From Pinus tabuliformis (taxonomy: Eukaryota; Streptophyta; Pinopsida; Pinales; Pinaceae): a DNA stretch of 64,000 nucleotides. Positions 22,525-34,760 of this stretch are shown piece by piece. The DNA lies in the NCBI GenBank assembly GCA_031772625.1, contig CM062810.1:709889584-709953583 (forward strand). The letters run 5' to 3'. Position numbers and translations under genes: made by a program. Within the stretch, counting starts at the first letter, position 1; the number at the start of each line of letters is the position of its first letter. The notes beneath the pieces were generated by a model. The model was not told where the DNA came from, did not search any database, and saw only the letters and a program-made list of their open reading frames with translations.

Positions 22525-22990
22525 AATTTAGCACGCTCACAATGAAAGAAAAGAGCAAAACAATCACAATTGAAAGTGACGAGGAGGAAGCAGGCTCTCC
22601 AACATATGTCGAAGAAATAAAGCCTGATGAGGATACTATCCATCCAGTATGATGGCCCAAGTATGTGCCTACAAGCAAAGGGAAGGCTAAGGTACCTACC
22701 AATTTGGATGAAGTTGATAATATACACATCATCTCGTCTCTTCCAAAATGGGTTCCAGTTGAAAGATCGGTGGTTGGTTGTATTTTGACAATGAAATTTG
22801 AACACTAGGACCTGGCAGATACAACAAAATTTCCTCATTTGGCGATTGGCGCACTGATGGAGCAGAGTGAAGAAGGGATAGTTACAACCCTTTAGCCAAA
22901 GGAGTGGCTGCGAAAGGTGGAAAAGACTGGCTACTTTGTCTCTTTGCCACAATCTACCAAAAAGGAGAAGTATGGACTTACCACACCGCA
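22525..22990 (+). pseudogene. Downstream part of the outer element's coding region
   Basis: Immediately after the nested element the plus strand encodes an acidic stretch (KTITIESDEEEAGSPTYVEE), then SLPKWVPVERSV and a short Lys-rich end. The WVPVER motif echoes WVPAER just before the insertion. No domain is recognised. Fossil and broken. Confidence 0.5.
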
Positions 22991-23101
22991 TTAAAAGAAA
23001 AACAAACACAAAGTGCTCAAATCTTATTTCATCATCCCACACACCGCACCACATTAAAAGAAAAAGAAAAACACAACCATTGGTTGTGAAACAAAGCAAC
23101 G

Positions 23102-23173
23102 AGGTTCCACCGAGATTTGAAGTCGGGTTACTAGATTCAGAGTCCAATGTCCTCACCACTAGACCATGGAACC
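23102..23173 (-). tRNA. tRNA-Gln (anticodon CUG), probably decayed
   Basis: The 72-nt minus strand starts GGTTCCATGGTCTAGTGG and folds as a cloverleaf. The acceptor stem GGTTCCA/TGGAACC is perfect with discriminator T. The D-arm is standard, and the anticodon loop CTCTGAA gives CUG (reads CAG, Gln). Two faults suggest it is not functional: the anticodon stem has a G-T wobble where plant tRNA-Gln has G-C, and the last T-stem pair, normally the invariant G53-C61, is C-C. The second fault also damages the B box. No intron. T-rich runs lie about 35 nt downstream as possible terminators. It sits in the tail of the outer element, antisense to it. Confidence 0.8.
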
Positions 23174-23572
23174 ACATGAAATGCCAAGCATAAATTATCC
23201 CAACAATTCCAATTCCTATCACCAGAAACAACACGACCATACGAATTTTGCAATTCATATTGATGCCACCACTACTTCTCAGATTCACAAGTGTGTTTTG
23301 GCCACACATCTTACAAACTTAATTATTCCTATTCATGTGTCGCAAATTTTGAAAATCGTGTGGAACTAACCGTTGTAAAAATCCCACCATCTCTAACCCA
23401 AATGCGCGCGCTTCTGTCCAACCAGTGCCTCTCTCTCATATGAAGGTTTGGAACCTTCACCCAATAATAATGGTAATCGTAATCGTGCACAATAAATAAC
23501 ATAACTCAATATTGTCGCAAAATTTTGCCATTCGGGTTAGATTTCCATTTCCTTCCTCACAAATATACACAC

Positions 23573-23835
23573 CAAAAAAAAGGCTTTTTCCTCACTTCTA
23601 TCTTTTCCCTCTGATGTACTGTTTTCACCTTTGCTCTCGTGCTTTTATCTTTCGTTGTCACCTTGTTCATGGCCCTTTTACTAATAACTCCCATTTCCAT
23701 GGAGTGCCTCTTTGAAGATGGTCTTTGTCAACAAAGCTCATGCATATCTTAAATAAGGTCACACACCTAGACCTTGGCTTTTCAATTTACTCAACTTGTC
23801 AACGATCAAACAATTAATCATGTAACTCAAATGTG

Positions 23836-23913
<78 letters not shown>

Positions 23914-24453
23914 GTACTATGTGAACCATAGGAAACATAAATTCTTCTCTTAACGTGTTTTCTTACTAAACAATGTACATGTCATTTACACAATGATTAA
24001 TGGAGGAAATCCTTTGGATTCAAAGGGGAGTAGTTTGTTCATACCCAAAATTGGCTACTTCTTAATGCTACTCATTTATAGGGCCTAATCAAATTGCGCC
24101 CTTCAATAAGACTCTCAACATTAGATCCAAATATTCCTTTGCTTCTTCTCACTATAAGCACATATGAACCAAATTGAGAATACGACCAATGAACATGAAA
24201 GCCCCTCGTCTCACTTCAAATAATATAAACTACTTTTATTTTCTCTCTTAATAATGATTAATATATCTAAAAACCATACATATCAGTTGTATAACGAAAT
24301 TTAGACAATGAACTATAGAAAACACTAGCAATATTCCATTTACATGTAAAAAAACAAAAGATATTTTACATTTTACACTTATGTGGTTTGCTTTTGTAGA
24401 TAGAGAGTTTGGATTTTCCACAGTGGTATTCGAAAGTTGTTGACTTTTCAATA
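23573..24453 (+). repeat. Right terminal direct repeat of the outer element (probable 3' LTR)
   Basis: Colinear with 1-832. The match ends at 24453. No gene. About 4% differences by eye, more than between the LTRs of the nested element. Confidence 0.65.
23837..23911. repeat. Compound (TC)n(TA)n microsatellite
   Basis: About 40 bases of TC repeats continue directly into TA repeats. The homologous site near 262 has only AT repeats. Confidence 0.95.
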
Positions 24454-26629
24454 CCAAAAGAGGATCCATCATCACGACAAAATATATGCAATAAATACTT
24501 GCAAATTTCTTTTCGGAATTTCGGCAAAATTCACAAAAAAAAAGTGCCAAAGAAAGAAAAAATGTAAAATAATTATATTACAATTTAGAAAAGAGAATAA
24601 ACTCTCTAAAATTTATTTTGATTTTCTTTAATAGAATAAAAACTTAAAAAGAAAAATAACCTAAAGGAGAGAAAACTCTACATGTTATCTATTAAAATAG
24701 GAAAACCAATTATAAATTTTTTTATATTTGTGATGTATCTAAATCCTCCAAATACAAAAATTACATACTTCAAAGTAGTTAAATACCATTAAAAATATTT
24801 TCATCCACTATCAACCAAAAACATCTACACCATACAAAATATAAAAAGCATTGCACACAAAGAGTGCCTTGACAAAATCGGTTCAATATGCATCTCACAT
24901 GTATCTGCATATGATCTAATTTTAAAACAGAGCATCCAACCTTGTATGTGCCCAACCAACACTTAATTCACACAAAAGGAATCGTCCCAACATTCAACAG
25001 ATTGCCATGACTGAAAACATAATAGTAAATTCTTCGAGGCTGCATTATTGGACCCTTTTTGGAAAGGGCATCAGTGGAAGAACTAATCTCCCAAAACACA
25101 TGAGAAAAAGTGTCCATAGAAATGTGTCTTTTAAACCACATATTCTATGCATCTAGATGTGCAAAAATGGAGAGGCAAAATATGACTTACCATTGATCAA
25201 TTCAGTGACAACTCTTGAGTCAGCAAAAAATAATTATATCTTCTAAATTTAGCCATCCAGCGCAATATATCAATCCCATAACATAACCACCTTGGTTTTC
25301 ATATTTGTCCTTCACCACAATCTAGTAACATTAAAACTGCAATAACTAAGAGACATATATAAGAATCCTAAAGAAATCCTTATATCGTCACGATGGAGGA
25401 CTTCTTTGGGTTTAAACAACTATTTTGAATTCATTTTCAAAACATATTTTAAAAAGCTGCAAAATCTAAGAGACATCTATAATAATCCTAAAGGAATCCT
25501 TATATGATCATGTTGGAAGACATCTTCGATATTAAACAAATGTTTCAAATTTATTTTCAAATTGAGTAGGGGTTCAGAACGCGTCGATCATAAATTTTTT
25601 ATGTGATTTATTCAAAAGGGTTATGCTTTAATCATGGATCACAGAAGCCTACATTCTAAAAACATATATTTAGTTGAGTAACTCTTAATCGAGTGTCATG
25701 GAAACTAGAAAATCATGTCAACATGTACCCATTTTAAAATTAAGAGTTAAGAAAGGCACAATCTGTGGACTAAATGTATTAAATTATATCTTTTGAAATC
25801 TTCAAACAAAATAAAAAATTAGAAATATATGGCATAAATATTTTATGTAAATATCAGTTGGCCAAAGATGTGGGATGTCTATGCTGATATGTGTTCTTTA
25901 TGGCTAAAGTATTTTGTTAAGGAGAATATATGAGATGGAAAATCAAGAATTGATTGCATTTCCATGAATTCAGTGAAAGGCACTATAAATACTTGGCATC
26001 CTATCACTATGTTAAATAAGGCCTATGTTCTGGTGCGTCATAGGCCAAAGGAATTGTCCCATGGCTCCTCTGTCTACGGTCTCATATGGAGCTTTGGAGA
26101 GCCATATCTTTTGGATTTTTTGGCGAAATTGAGCTCAGAAAGAGTGCACTTAGGGGTTTTTGGATGTTTTGAATCCATTGGTGACCTCTAATTTCTAATT
26201 TGAGCACATATAAGTATTATTTTTTAGGTTTGAGACCAAAGGTGTATCAATTAATCAAGATTTGGAAGCAATTCTTTAAGGTGTTTGGGCATGGAGAAGG
26301 CCTTGTAGGGGTATTCTCACCTTCAAAAGTCTACTACAACAGTTGTAACTTGCAGTGTTCAGCTTAGGTTCACTTTTCTCATTATGTTATGTCGAGGGAA
26401 GTTTTGTTATGTGCTTCAATGTGGAATTGAAGTGCCCACATGCTCATTTTAGCTCATTTCAGTTGGAGTATGACATCTTTGTAGGAGATTCTTTGTGTTG
26501 TTGTTGTTTGTGAGAGTTATTTTCATGAGAAAATTACCTTGTAGGGGTAATAGCCACATGTTTACCATCAACTAACTATTTATGTACTCCATTTTTCTAT
26601 TGAATATATGAGTGGTCTAGCTATGTTAG
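24454..26629. other. AT-rich region without genes; 119-bp tandem duplication
   Basis: No coding sequence or RNA gene is recognised. A 119-bp unit containing AATCCTTATAT is duplicated in tandem at 25338-25456 and 25457-25575, clearly diverged. The rest is AT-rich single-copy-looking DNA. Confidence 0.5.
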
Positions 26630-26906
26630 CAGGCCCAGAGATGTAGCCCAGGAAGGGTGAACTCCATCAAAAAATAATTTGTTATCTCTTCATTATGCCT
26701 GCAAGAGTTATGTGTTGTTATGTTTCTTATGTTAAGTTGCATGTGAAGACTAATTCATGACTTGAAGAGACATTGAAAAATCCTGTTTGTTTCAAGACCC
26801 ATTTTATCTTGCAAAGCGTCAACACAATCCTATTTTTGTTTTTATTTGATTTTAGAAAAGAGGAAGAAAACACCTACTCCAATTTAGATCATTTTGGTAT
26901 CAGAGC
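26630..26906 (+). repeat. End of a copia-like 5' LTR with tRNA-Met primer site
   Basis: TGGTATCAGAGC at 26895-26906 is the classic initiator-tRNA-Met primer-binding site and follows a CA at 26890-26891. Upstream, GATGTAGCCCAGGAAGGGTG and the T-rich run after it resemble the R/U5 end of plant copia LTRs. I could not place the LTR start or find a second LTR downstream, so only this end is called. Confidence 0.55.
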
Positions 26907-27220
26907 ACCAGTTGACAAAGTTGCAAGAATGGGCAGACAAAAGACTCTCAAAAGAGCTAGAGGAGTAGAATTTGGCTCTTCGTATGGAGAACATAGAGTT
27001 GAGAAGGATGCTAAAGATGGTTGAAGAGGAGAAGAGACACATGTGACTTTAGTTTCAACATGTGTTTGAAGAACAAGTTGCTGAAAGTTCTACTCCTGTA
27101 CCATCAAGATAAACCTCTAGAATGAAGCCAGTATGTGGTCATGGTTCAAATAGTGGTTTTGGACCATATGTGGAAGATGATGCATGTGCATTTTGAAAAC
27201 ATCTTCAAGAAACACACCAT

Positions 27221-27520
27221 ATGCTAGTGGATAAGAGTGGGTGGCTAGATTCATATGAAATATCATTGTCGTCATCATCAGAAGCCAAAAACATGAATGA
27301 TAAGTTTAAGGAGGTAATTAGCATTTCAAGTACCATTCCTTTTGTTTATGTGCATAACACTTCTTTTGTAGCATTTGAGCAACATAGTAAAGGCATAGGT
27401 ATGGATTTGATTTCCAAGATGGGTTATGAAGGTGGAGGCCTCGATAAAAATGGTCAAGTTATTACCAATCCAATCATGGTGGAAGAGAGACCGATGTATC
27501 AAGGATTGGGATATGGTTGA
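27221..27520 (+). pseudogene. Gag-like segment with G-patch domain
   Basis: A 99-residue open stretch whose C-terminal half (GIGMDLISKMGYEGGGLDKN, then NPIMVEERPMYQGLGYG) is a good match to the G-patch, a Gly-rich nucleic-acid-binding motif found in RNA-processing proteins and in some retroelement polyproteins. It lies about 300 bases after a tRNA-Met primer site and just before a CCHC-knuckle frame, so I read it as part of a retroelement remnant, not a host gene. A captured host fragment is the alternative. Confidence 0.6.
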
Positions 27521-27577
27521 AGGGAGTTTAGAGAATGCTCTAAACGACTTGAGGCACATCTGCCATCTAAGGATGAG

Positions 27578-28093
27578 ATGTCACCACCTTGTGACAATGT
27601 TCATTTATCTCCCAAGCAAGATGAATGCTTGAATGGACCTTGCATGGAATCGTCCACTCCACTTTGTCAATGTTGCAGCCCTAGAGACAGGTATAACTCT
27701 CATGGGTGTTTTCCAATGCATGGTAGTTTGGAATACTTGTGGAATAAGTACCCTTGTACTTTTTGTGATGCATTTGACCCTTGCATGGATGTATATGATA
27801 AACATATGACAATGGTTAAAATAATGAATCAAATTATAGGCATCAAACATAATGACTCTCCTTCGCATGAGAGAAATTCTATGTCGGCAAACAAGAGAAA
27901 TTTCTTCTGTACTCATTGGAAGATGCATGGGCATGACACTGAATTATGTTGGAAGTTACATCCAGAGCTTCATTCAAAGAAGGATAAAGAGATTGTGCAA
28001 CATAATGCAAGGGCAGAAAGAGGTGGCAAAGAGGACTTGCAACAATCCAAAGCAACCTTCAAGGAAAAAATGATGCAAGAAGAGAACCCATAA
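27578..28093 (+). pseudogene. Cys/His-rich gag-like segment with zinc knuckle
   Basis: A 171-residue open stretch. Cys-rich runs at residues about 28-34 and 61-68 (CQCCSP and CTFCDAFDPC) precede a knuckle-like motif FFCTHWKMHGHDTELCWKLH, close in spacing to gag zinc knuckles that end C-[WY]-K-L-H in plant elements. A charged Lys/Glu-rich tail follows. No protease or RT follows. It belongs with the G-patch segment upstream. Broken, family uncertain. Confidence 0.55.
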
Positions 28094-29139
28094 GCCTAGG
28101 AGAGGCAAAGCTTGGGTAGACTTATTGTAAAGTTGCTTTGTAAATTTTTTAATTACTTGTTGTTGTTTACCTATTTAGGTATTTTTGTAAAGTAAACAAA
28201 CATTGTCACTATGTTCAACAACTAGATGTTTATAATTGATGTATGTATTGGCTTATTTATAGTCCACATGTTCAAGTGACAATATTGAGGATTTGGCAGT
28301 TGTTTTCAATATTTTATGGAGTAATTGGTCCTACCTATAGGCATGACCTTTACCGAGACAGAATGGAGTTTCCGAGAGTAATATAATAATATATGTTGCA
28401 CACACAAGAATGCGAGTAGGCACAAGTGTCTTCTACATCGTAGGAGTCAAGTAGCACAACTCTAGTTGTTATTATATCAAATTTGCTCCCATCTTCCAAA
28501 TTTTTGGTATGGAGATGCCTCGGCTGGGTTTGCACGTAAATGTTTTCTTTCATTTCCATATTTTTCACCAATTTAACTTGATCATGGTTTCGACCTCTGT
28601 ATCAAATGATTTTTTGTGTTTGAGAAGCTTTTCTGGCTCGAAATGACGAGGCCCAGTTGGCCATATCTCTGTTTTCCCTAAGCTGAATGACTAGAGCCCA
28701 TTTTCAGGGCATCTAGAACTATAAATTTCAATACTTGGGGGTCGATCCTTGTGTGAGCCGAGAATAGATGATCATAGCTAGTCATATACATACCCGAGAG
28801 ATAAGGAACACACACCCCCGTAAGGGAATTTGTGCAATGAATAAACATATTTTATTTGAATGGATTCTGTGTGCTCTTAGTGAATGACTTATGTGAACCT
28901 TCTATATGTGAGTTGCTTCTTTGCGCTGTAATGTGAATGGATTTTTGTTTGCTTTGATGTCCAAAACTTTCGTGAATGACGACTTCTATCTGTTATGAAT
29001 GGCACGCTAGTTTCCCTCCCATTGAAAGAGAGATTAAATTTGTTCACAAACTTATATAGATTTACCAAAGTTCCCAACATACATGAGAGAAGTCCTTATT
29101 GCAACCATAGAAGTCCTTACGGGTAGACAACACAGGATA
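28094..29139. other. No gene seen between the G-patch remnant and the chromovirus
   Basis: T-rich and AT-rich sequence without recognised domains, RNA genes or LTR copy. It may hold the decayed end of the upstream remnant. Confidence 0.4.
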
Positions 29140-29144
29140 AGGCC

Positions 29145-29479
29145 TGTTAGGTCCCTATAATACTAGTGATTTCCGCCATTACTATTGTCATTGTATCCCT
29201 TATTGTTATTGTTCTGCCCCTATTGTCCCCATATTGTTATTATTGTGCCCCATAGAAGCCCACTATTGTTATTTTTGTGCCCTTATATTATTATTGTTAG
29301 GTCATCTTTGGTTATATTGTGACCCCTTAGACTCCTATATATAGAAAGGAGGTTTTGTCATTTGAATCATCCAAGAATTTTTCATTTGTGTAATGTAAAG
29401 GAGGTTTCCCCCTCGAAGAGGCTGAATTCTAAGGTGTTTATCTCTCTTTTCTATCTTTTTGTGAGCTAGTTTCATAACA
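29145..29479 (+). repeat. 5' LTR of the chromovirus
   Basis: 335 bp, TG…CA. A TATA box (CTATATATAG) lies at 29335-29344. The U3 is made of irregular ATTGTTATT/TGTCCC words. Confidence 0.93.
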
Positions 29480-29481
29480 TT

Positions 29482-29493
29482 TGGTATCAGAGC
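29482..29493 (+). other. Primer-binding site, initiator tRNA-Met
   Basis: TGGTATCAGAGC two bases after the 5' LTR is complementary to the 3' end of initiator tRNA-Met. Confidence 0.93.
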
Positions 29494-29868
29494 TTGGATT
29501 CTAGGGTTTCACTGCTCCAAACAGGTCATTGTGGCATTTTCAATATAACTTTTTTTTGCGACATCTCAGAAGTGACAAAAAAAAAACCCATTTGATCCAA
29601 AATCTCTCTGAATAGTGGGTCTGAATTTCAAATCTTGTCTCGCTATATTTTCGGAGATATGATCCAAGGAAGTTGGGGTTTTTGCAGGATCCCAAATTAT
29701 ATCTCAAATAGGTGACCTAGGGAAAATCGTCATAACTTTACTCTCTTTTTTTTTTTTTTTTTTGAGCATCAGATTGAAATTTCGTAAGAAGTTATAGAAA
29801 TAGGACGGATTGTAGTTTTCTGTGTATCAGTTTCAGATCCTGAGGTCAAAATAGTTACATGTGGAACT

Positions 29869-31290
29869 TTGTACAAGATCGTCCTATTGAACCAGTTGAT
29901 AATCAGGTCACTGTGGGAGATTTGGCATAAATCTTCATTGGAGAATCCAATCTTGATCAGACTTGCGGGGTTAGAAAGAGTACTCAGAGGGTTATCTCAA
30001 GAAGAAATTGCGGACCTTGGAGATCCAAAATTACAAAGATACAACAGATTCAATATCGAGCTCCTACAAAGTGAGAAAAGGTGTGTAGTTTTTTTAAATT
30101 TTTGCATAAGTTTGGTTTGAAAAAAATAGTTTGAAGGAATTCAAAGGGCATAATGAAGCATTATTATTAGTAATTGATGCCCTGAAGAAATAAAATGGAA
30201 ACACCTTAGTAAGAAACATGAAATATCTAGCATGACTCATGAAGAACAGGAAGAAATGCAACATGATATATCAAAATTACGAGACTAAGTGCAACAAATT
30301 TCACTCGCACAAAAAGTAACAGAAGCTATGATGGATGGTTTAAACAAAGATGTAGAAGCTAAGATATATGGCGTGGAAGCTAAGATGGATGGTTTAAAAA
30401 AAGGCGTAGAAGCTAAGATGAATGACGTGGAAGCTAATATGGATGGCATGGAAGCTAAGATGAATGATTTAAAGAAAGGCGTGGAAGCAAAGATGGAAGA
30501 TTTGAAGATAGATTTGACAAAGTTTCTACAAGAAATGATTACTAATGGCAAAATGGTAGTATAGGAAACTCATGATGAGAACAAAATAAATGTTAATCAT
30601 GATTTCATAGACTCTAACATTGGATCAAAGAACTATCATGTTCCAAATATCAATATGAAGAAGTTTGATGGCAAGGATCACGTAACATGGATACTACAGA
30701 TGGAGCAATTTTTCGGTCTCCATAATGTCCAAAACACATAAAAGGTACGCATTGCAACTTATTTTTGGAACCAAATCAGTTTGTATGGTATCGGTGGCTT
30801 TTCTCTCATAAGCAAATTGTCACTTGAGCTATTTTTACAGATGAAATGATAGCACATTATGAGGATACAAAAAGCAACACTTTTTTTAGCCAATTGATAA
30901 ATCTCAAACAAAAGGGTTCAATGATGGAGCACATTGAGGACTTCCAAAAATTGAATATAAGGGTAAGAGATATTCCAGAGGAGCATAGGATTGATGTGTT
31001 TATAGTGACTTTAAAGGATAACATCCAACATTCGGTTCGTGTTTAGGAACTTGATTCATTGGAGAAGGCATTCAGGTTGGCAAGAAAAAATGGACAGAAA
31101 AATTATGGCAACAAGGAATCCTACCACTCACAATCATAAAGATGGAAGTGTTATTGCCCCTAGCCATCCACAACCTACAATGTTGACACTACAACAATTG
31201 GAAGAAAAAGAGCAAAAGGACTTTGTTACAATTGTGATAGAAAATACACTAAAGGTCATAAGTGTGCTGGGAACAAATTATTTTACATAG
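29869..31290 (+). pseudogene. gag region of the chromovirus, with a repeated coiled coil
   Basis: At 30289-30564 a 91-residue stretch repeats the phrase VEAKMDGLKKG and its variants about five times, which predicts a continuous coiled coil. After it come gag-typical segments (NMKKFDGKDHVTWILQMEQF, then IAHYEDTKSNTFFSQLINLK and MEHIEDFQKLNIRVRDIPEE) found in chromovirus gags. The 29869-30120 stretch is unassigned. Broken. Confidence 0.75.
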
Positions 31291-31373
31291 ATTGTGAAGA
31301 GGAGGAAGAAAAGGAACAAGAAACGTCAAAAGAAGAGGATATACACCAAGAACAAACCCTAGAAAAAGAAGAA

Positions 31374-31697
31374 ATGAATCCAACCATATCTTGTAATGCA
31401 TTGGCTGGAATTACCACTCCTCAAACTATCAAGTTAGAAGGGCATATCAAGAAGAAAAAGGTAATAGTGTTGATTGATTCGGGCAGTACCAATAATTTTA
31501 TTCATTGTAAGATAGCCAAGGAATTGAATTTCTTCCTATATCTAGCACCAAAGTGTCAAGTGATGGTTGCAAGTGGAGGAACCATAAATTGCTCAGGAAA
31601 GTGCCATAATATCAAGCTATCCATGGGAGAATATGCATTGAATAGCCCAATGTTTTCCATTCCAATGGGTGGTGTTGATGTTGTACTAGGAGTCTAA
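31374..31697 (+). pseudogene. Aspartic protease of the chromovirus
   Basis: A 107-residue segment with the retropepsin active site VIVLIDSGSTNNFIH and the end signature GGVDVVLGV. In the intact family it processes the Gag-Pol polyprotein. Confidence 0.9.
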
Positions 31698-32004
31698 TGG
31701 CTACAATACTTGGGTACAATAGCTTTTAATTTTCAAGAACTTTTCATGAAATTTCCTTTAGAAGGAAAAGAAGTTGAATTAAGAGGTATCACAGGAAACT
31801 AGGAAAGATAATCAGCTCTAACGGAATGACAAAGCTTCTAAAGAAAGAACAACGATGCATAATTACACAATTATGTTCACTAGAGGTTCCCACATCAAAA
31901 TCATCTATTTCTCCAGATCTCCAAAAATTCTTGTATAATCATTCCAAGGTATTTGAGATCCCAAAGACCTCCCACCTATTCGTGATCAAAATCATGCTAT
32001 TCAT

Positions 32005-32570
32005 TTGATTCCAGGAAATGTTCCTCCAAACAGCATGCCTTATAGATATCTCTATGCCCAAAAGAGTGAAAATGAACGTATGGTTGCAGAAATGCTAGAG
32101 GTTGGTATAATTCAACCTAGTCAAAGTTCTTTCTTTGCTCCAATAGTATTGGTTCATATGAAGGACGATCACGGTGCATGTGTCCAGATTATAGGGAGCT
32201 CAACAAGCTCACTATTAAAGATAAATTTCCCATTCTTGTCATTGATGAATTATTGGATGAATTGCATGGATCAATTTACTTCACCAAGTTGGATCTTCGT
32301 TCAGGATATCATCAAATCAAAATGAAGACTGAAGACATGCCAAAAATAACATTTAGAACTCATGAGGGTCATTATGAATTTTTGGTCATGCCTTTTGGCC
32401 TTACCAATGCACCTTCTACATTTCAAGGTTTGACTAATTCCATTTTCAAACCCTTCCTTAGAAAATTTGTGTTAGTATTTTTTGATGATATACTAATCTA
32501 CAACAAGTCTTGGAAGGATCATGTTCAACAAGTTGACAAGGTGCTCAAACTATTGGAGGAGAAACAATGA
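32005..32570 (+). pseudogene. Reverse transcriptase of the chromovirus
   Basis: Motifs in order: [70 protein letters not shown] and [11 protein letters not shown] (the catalytic DD at about 32480). This is standard Ty3/gypsy RT. Broken. Confidence 0.92.
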
Positions 32571-32699
32571 TATGCAAAAAGCTCCAAATGCTTCTTTGGA
32601 GTACAAGAGGTGGAATATATGGGTCATATATCTCATGAAGGTGTTAAGGTAAACCCTAGCAAAATTAAAACCATTAAGAATGGAAAATCCCCACATCCA

Positions 32700-33418
32700 T
32701 AAAGCATCTACAAGGATTTCTCGTGTTGACAGGGTATTATCGCAAGTTTATTAAGAATTATGGAAGAATAGCAGCACCTTTAACAACATTATTGAAGAAA
32801 GATGCATTTTCATGGACTCTAGAAGCAACGAAGGCCTTTGAACATCTTAAAGAGGCAATGTGCCAAGCACCAGTCTTAGCTACATCGGACTTCACAAAAA
32901 CCTTTATTGTGGAATGTAATGCCTCATGAAATGGAATTGGTGTTGTTTTAATGAAAGAAGAAAGACCCATTGCCTTTGAAAGTCATCCAATCAAAGGAAA
33001 AAAGTATTTACACAAAGCTATTTATGAGAAGGAAATGTTGGAAATACTACATGCACTTAAGAAATGGCAACCCTATCTAATGGGAAGACACTTAAAGGTA
33101 AAAATAGATCATGATAGTCTTAAATACCTTTTAGAACAAATATTATCTTCAGAGGAGCAGTAAAAATGGGTCACAAATATGTTGGGTTATGAATTTGAAA
33201 TCTTCTACAAAAAAGGGAAGCAAAATGTTGTGCGAGATGCACTCTCAAGAAAGGATGAGGATGTGGAAGCATTTCTTTGTGCCATTTCTATTATCCAACT
33301 AGATTGGATAAATGAAGTATGGGATGAATGGAAGAATGACGAAGAAGTGTGGGCACTCATTCAAAAGTTACAACAAGATCCTAGTACATCTAATACATTT
33401 ACCTGGAAAAATGATTAG
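32700..33418 (+). pseudogene. RT connection and RNase H of the chromovirus
   Basis: [20 protein letters not shown] is the connection motif. It is followed by [39 protein letters not shown] and DHDSLKYLLEQ, and by the tether segment FEIFYKKGKQNVVRDALSRK. These are all in the usual Ty3/gypsy order. Broken. Confidence 0.88.
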
Positions 33419-33419
33419 T

Positions 33420-34473
33420 TATGGTACAAAGATCGGTTATACCTATGTAAGAATTCCCAACTTAAACAAAATGTTCTTAGGGAATTGTACACCTCTCGCT
33501 TCGGAGGGCACTCGGGATTTCTAAAAAATTACCACAGGGTTAAGAAGGAATTTGTTTGGGATGGCCTTAAATCAGATATTTGAAAGTTTGTGGCAGAATG
33601 TTTGGTTTTCCAACAAAATAAAGTTGAAACAAATAAGACCCTGGGTCTATTACAACCTTTATCCATTCCAAGCCAATGTTGGGAGGAGGTTTCAACATAT
33701 TTTATCGTAGGTTTACCCAAGTCTGAGGGAAGAGTGTTATCATGGTGGTAGTTGACAAACTTACCAAGTATGCACACTTTTGTGCATTCTCTCATCCATT
33801 TAAAGCGAGTACAATTTCTACTACATTTATGGAAACAATTCAAAAGCTACATGGAAGCCCAAAGATTATTGTAAGCAACAGAGATCCCATTTTCACTGGA
33901 AATTTTTGGAAAAAATTATTTTATTGTCTTGGTACTCAATTAGCTCACATCTCATCTTATCATCCTTAGTTTGATGGGAAAACTGAGAGAGTAAAAAAAT
34001 GGTTGGAAGGATATCTTCATTGATTTGTATTGGATAAATAGACACAATGGGTCAAATGGTTGCCTCTAGCTGAATGGTGGTATAACAATTCCTTCAATAC
34101 CGCAAAAAAAATGACTCCATTTATGGCACTTTATGGATATCATTCACCATCCATCACATCATGTTTAAGAGAAAATTCTAAGGTTCAAGCAATGGAAGAT
34201 CACATCGAGCATCAACAACAAGTTCTCCAACTCTTAAAGGATAACCTCACCTTGGCACATAATAGAATGAAACAGAAGGCAAATCAACCCCGCAAAAAAA
34301 GAAGTTTTGATGTAGGTGATTGGGTATTCCTACAGCTACAACCATATAAACAAAAGTCCCTCACGCAACCTAAGAAGGATAATAAATTATCACCAAAGTA
34401 TTATGGTTTGTACAAGGTGTTGCACAAGATAGGTACTATGGCATACAAATTGGAGCTTCCTGCAGCTTCCTGA
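33420..34473 (+). pseudogene. Integrase of the chromovirus
   Basis: Core segments VVVDKLTKYAHF, IVSNRDPIFTGNFWKKLF and AEWWYNNSFNTAKKMTPFMA mark the catalytic core. The GPY/F-type module (KYYGLYKVLHKIGTMAYKLE) closes the integrase. Broken. Confidence 0.88.
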
Positions 34474-34704
34474 GTGCACCTAGTTTTCCATGTGTCGTGC
34501 TTAAAGAAAGTTGTAGGTGACAAGCTCCCAGTTCAAAAAATATTGCTAGAACTTGTTGAGGAAGGAAAAATAATATTGGAACCTAAAGTAGTCAAAGAAA
34601 CAAGAACTCTACAGCTACGAAATCAATCACTTTCAGAGTATCTCATCAAGTGGAAGAACTTACCCGCTGAAGATTCCACATGGGAGGATGATAATTTTAT
34701 ATAG
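34474..34704 (+). pseudogene. Chromodomain at the integrase C-terminus
   Basis: After HLVFHVSCLKK, the last 50 residues (PKVVKETRTLQ, then YLIKWKNLPAEDSTWED) form a chromodomain signature. In chromoviruses this directs integration to heterochromatin. It confirms the chromovirus assignment. Confidence 0.88.
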
Positions 34705-34760
34705 AAGCATCCATAACTACTCAAGAATTGAGGACAACACTTTTTTGAAGGAGAGGGGCA

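Larger units (their letters stand above)
1..24453 (+). mobile_element. Outer gag–pro LTR-type element, split by a nested Tat/Ogre element
   Basis: Direct repeats at 1-832 and 23573-24453 flank a plus-strand stretch that encodes a retrotransposon gag, a double zinc knuckle and a retropepsin-like protease. The interior is interrupted at 5957-22524 by a younger minus-strand element. I see no reverse transcriptase, RNase H or integrase in either part of the interior, so the element looks non-autonomous. The two terminal repeats differ at roughly 4% of positions by eye, so it is older than its insert. Its left end lies outside the window. I could not find a clear primer-binding site just after 832, so calling the repeats LTRs is inference from their placement. 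The coding part is broken, with about ten breaks. Confidence 0.6.
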
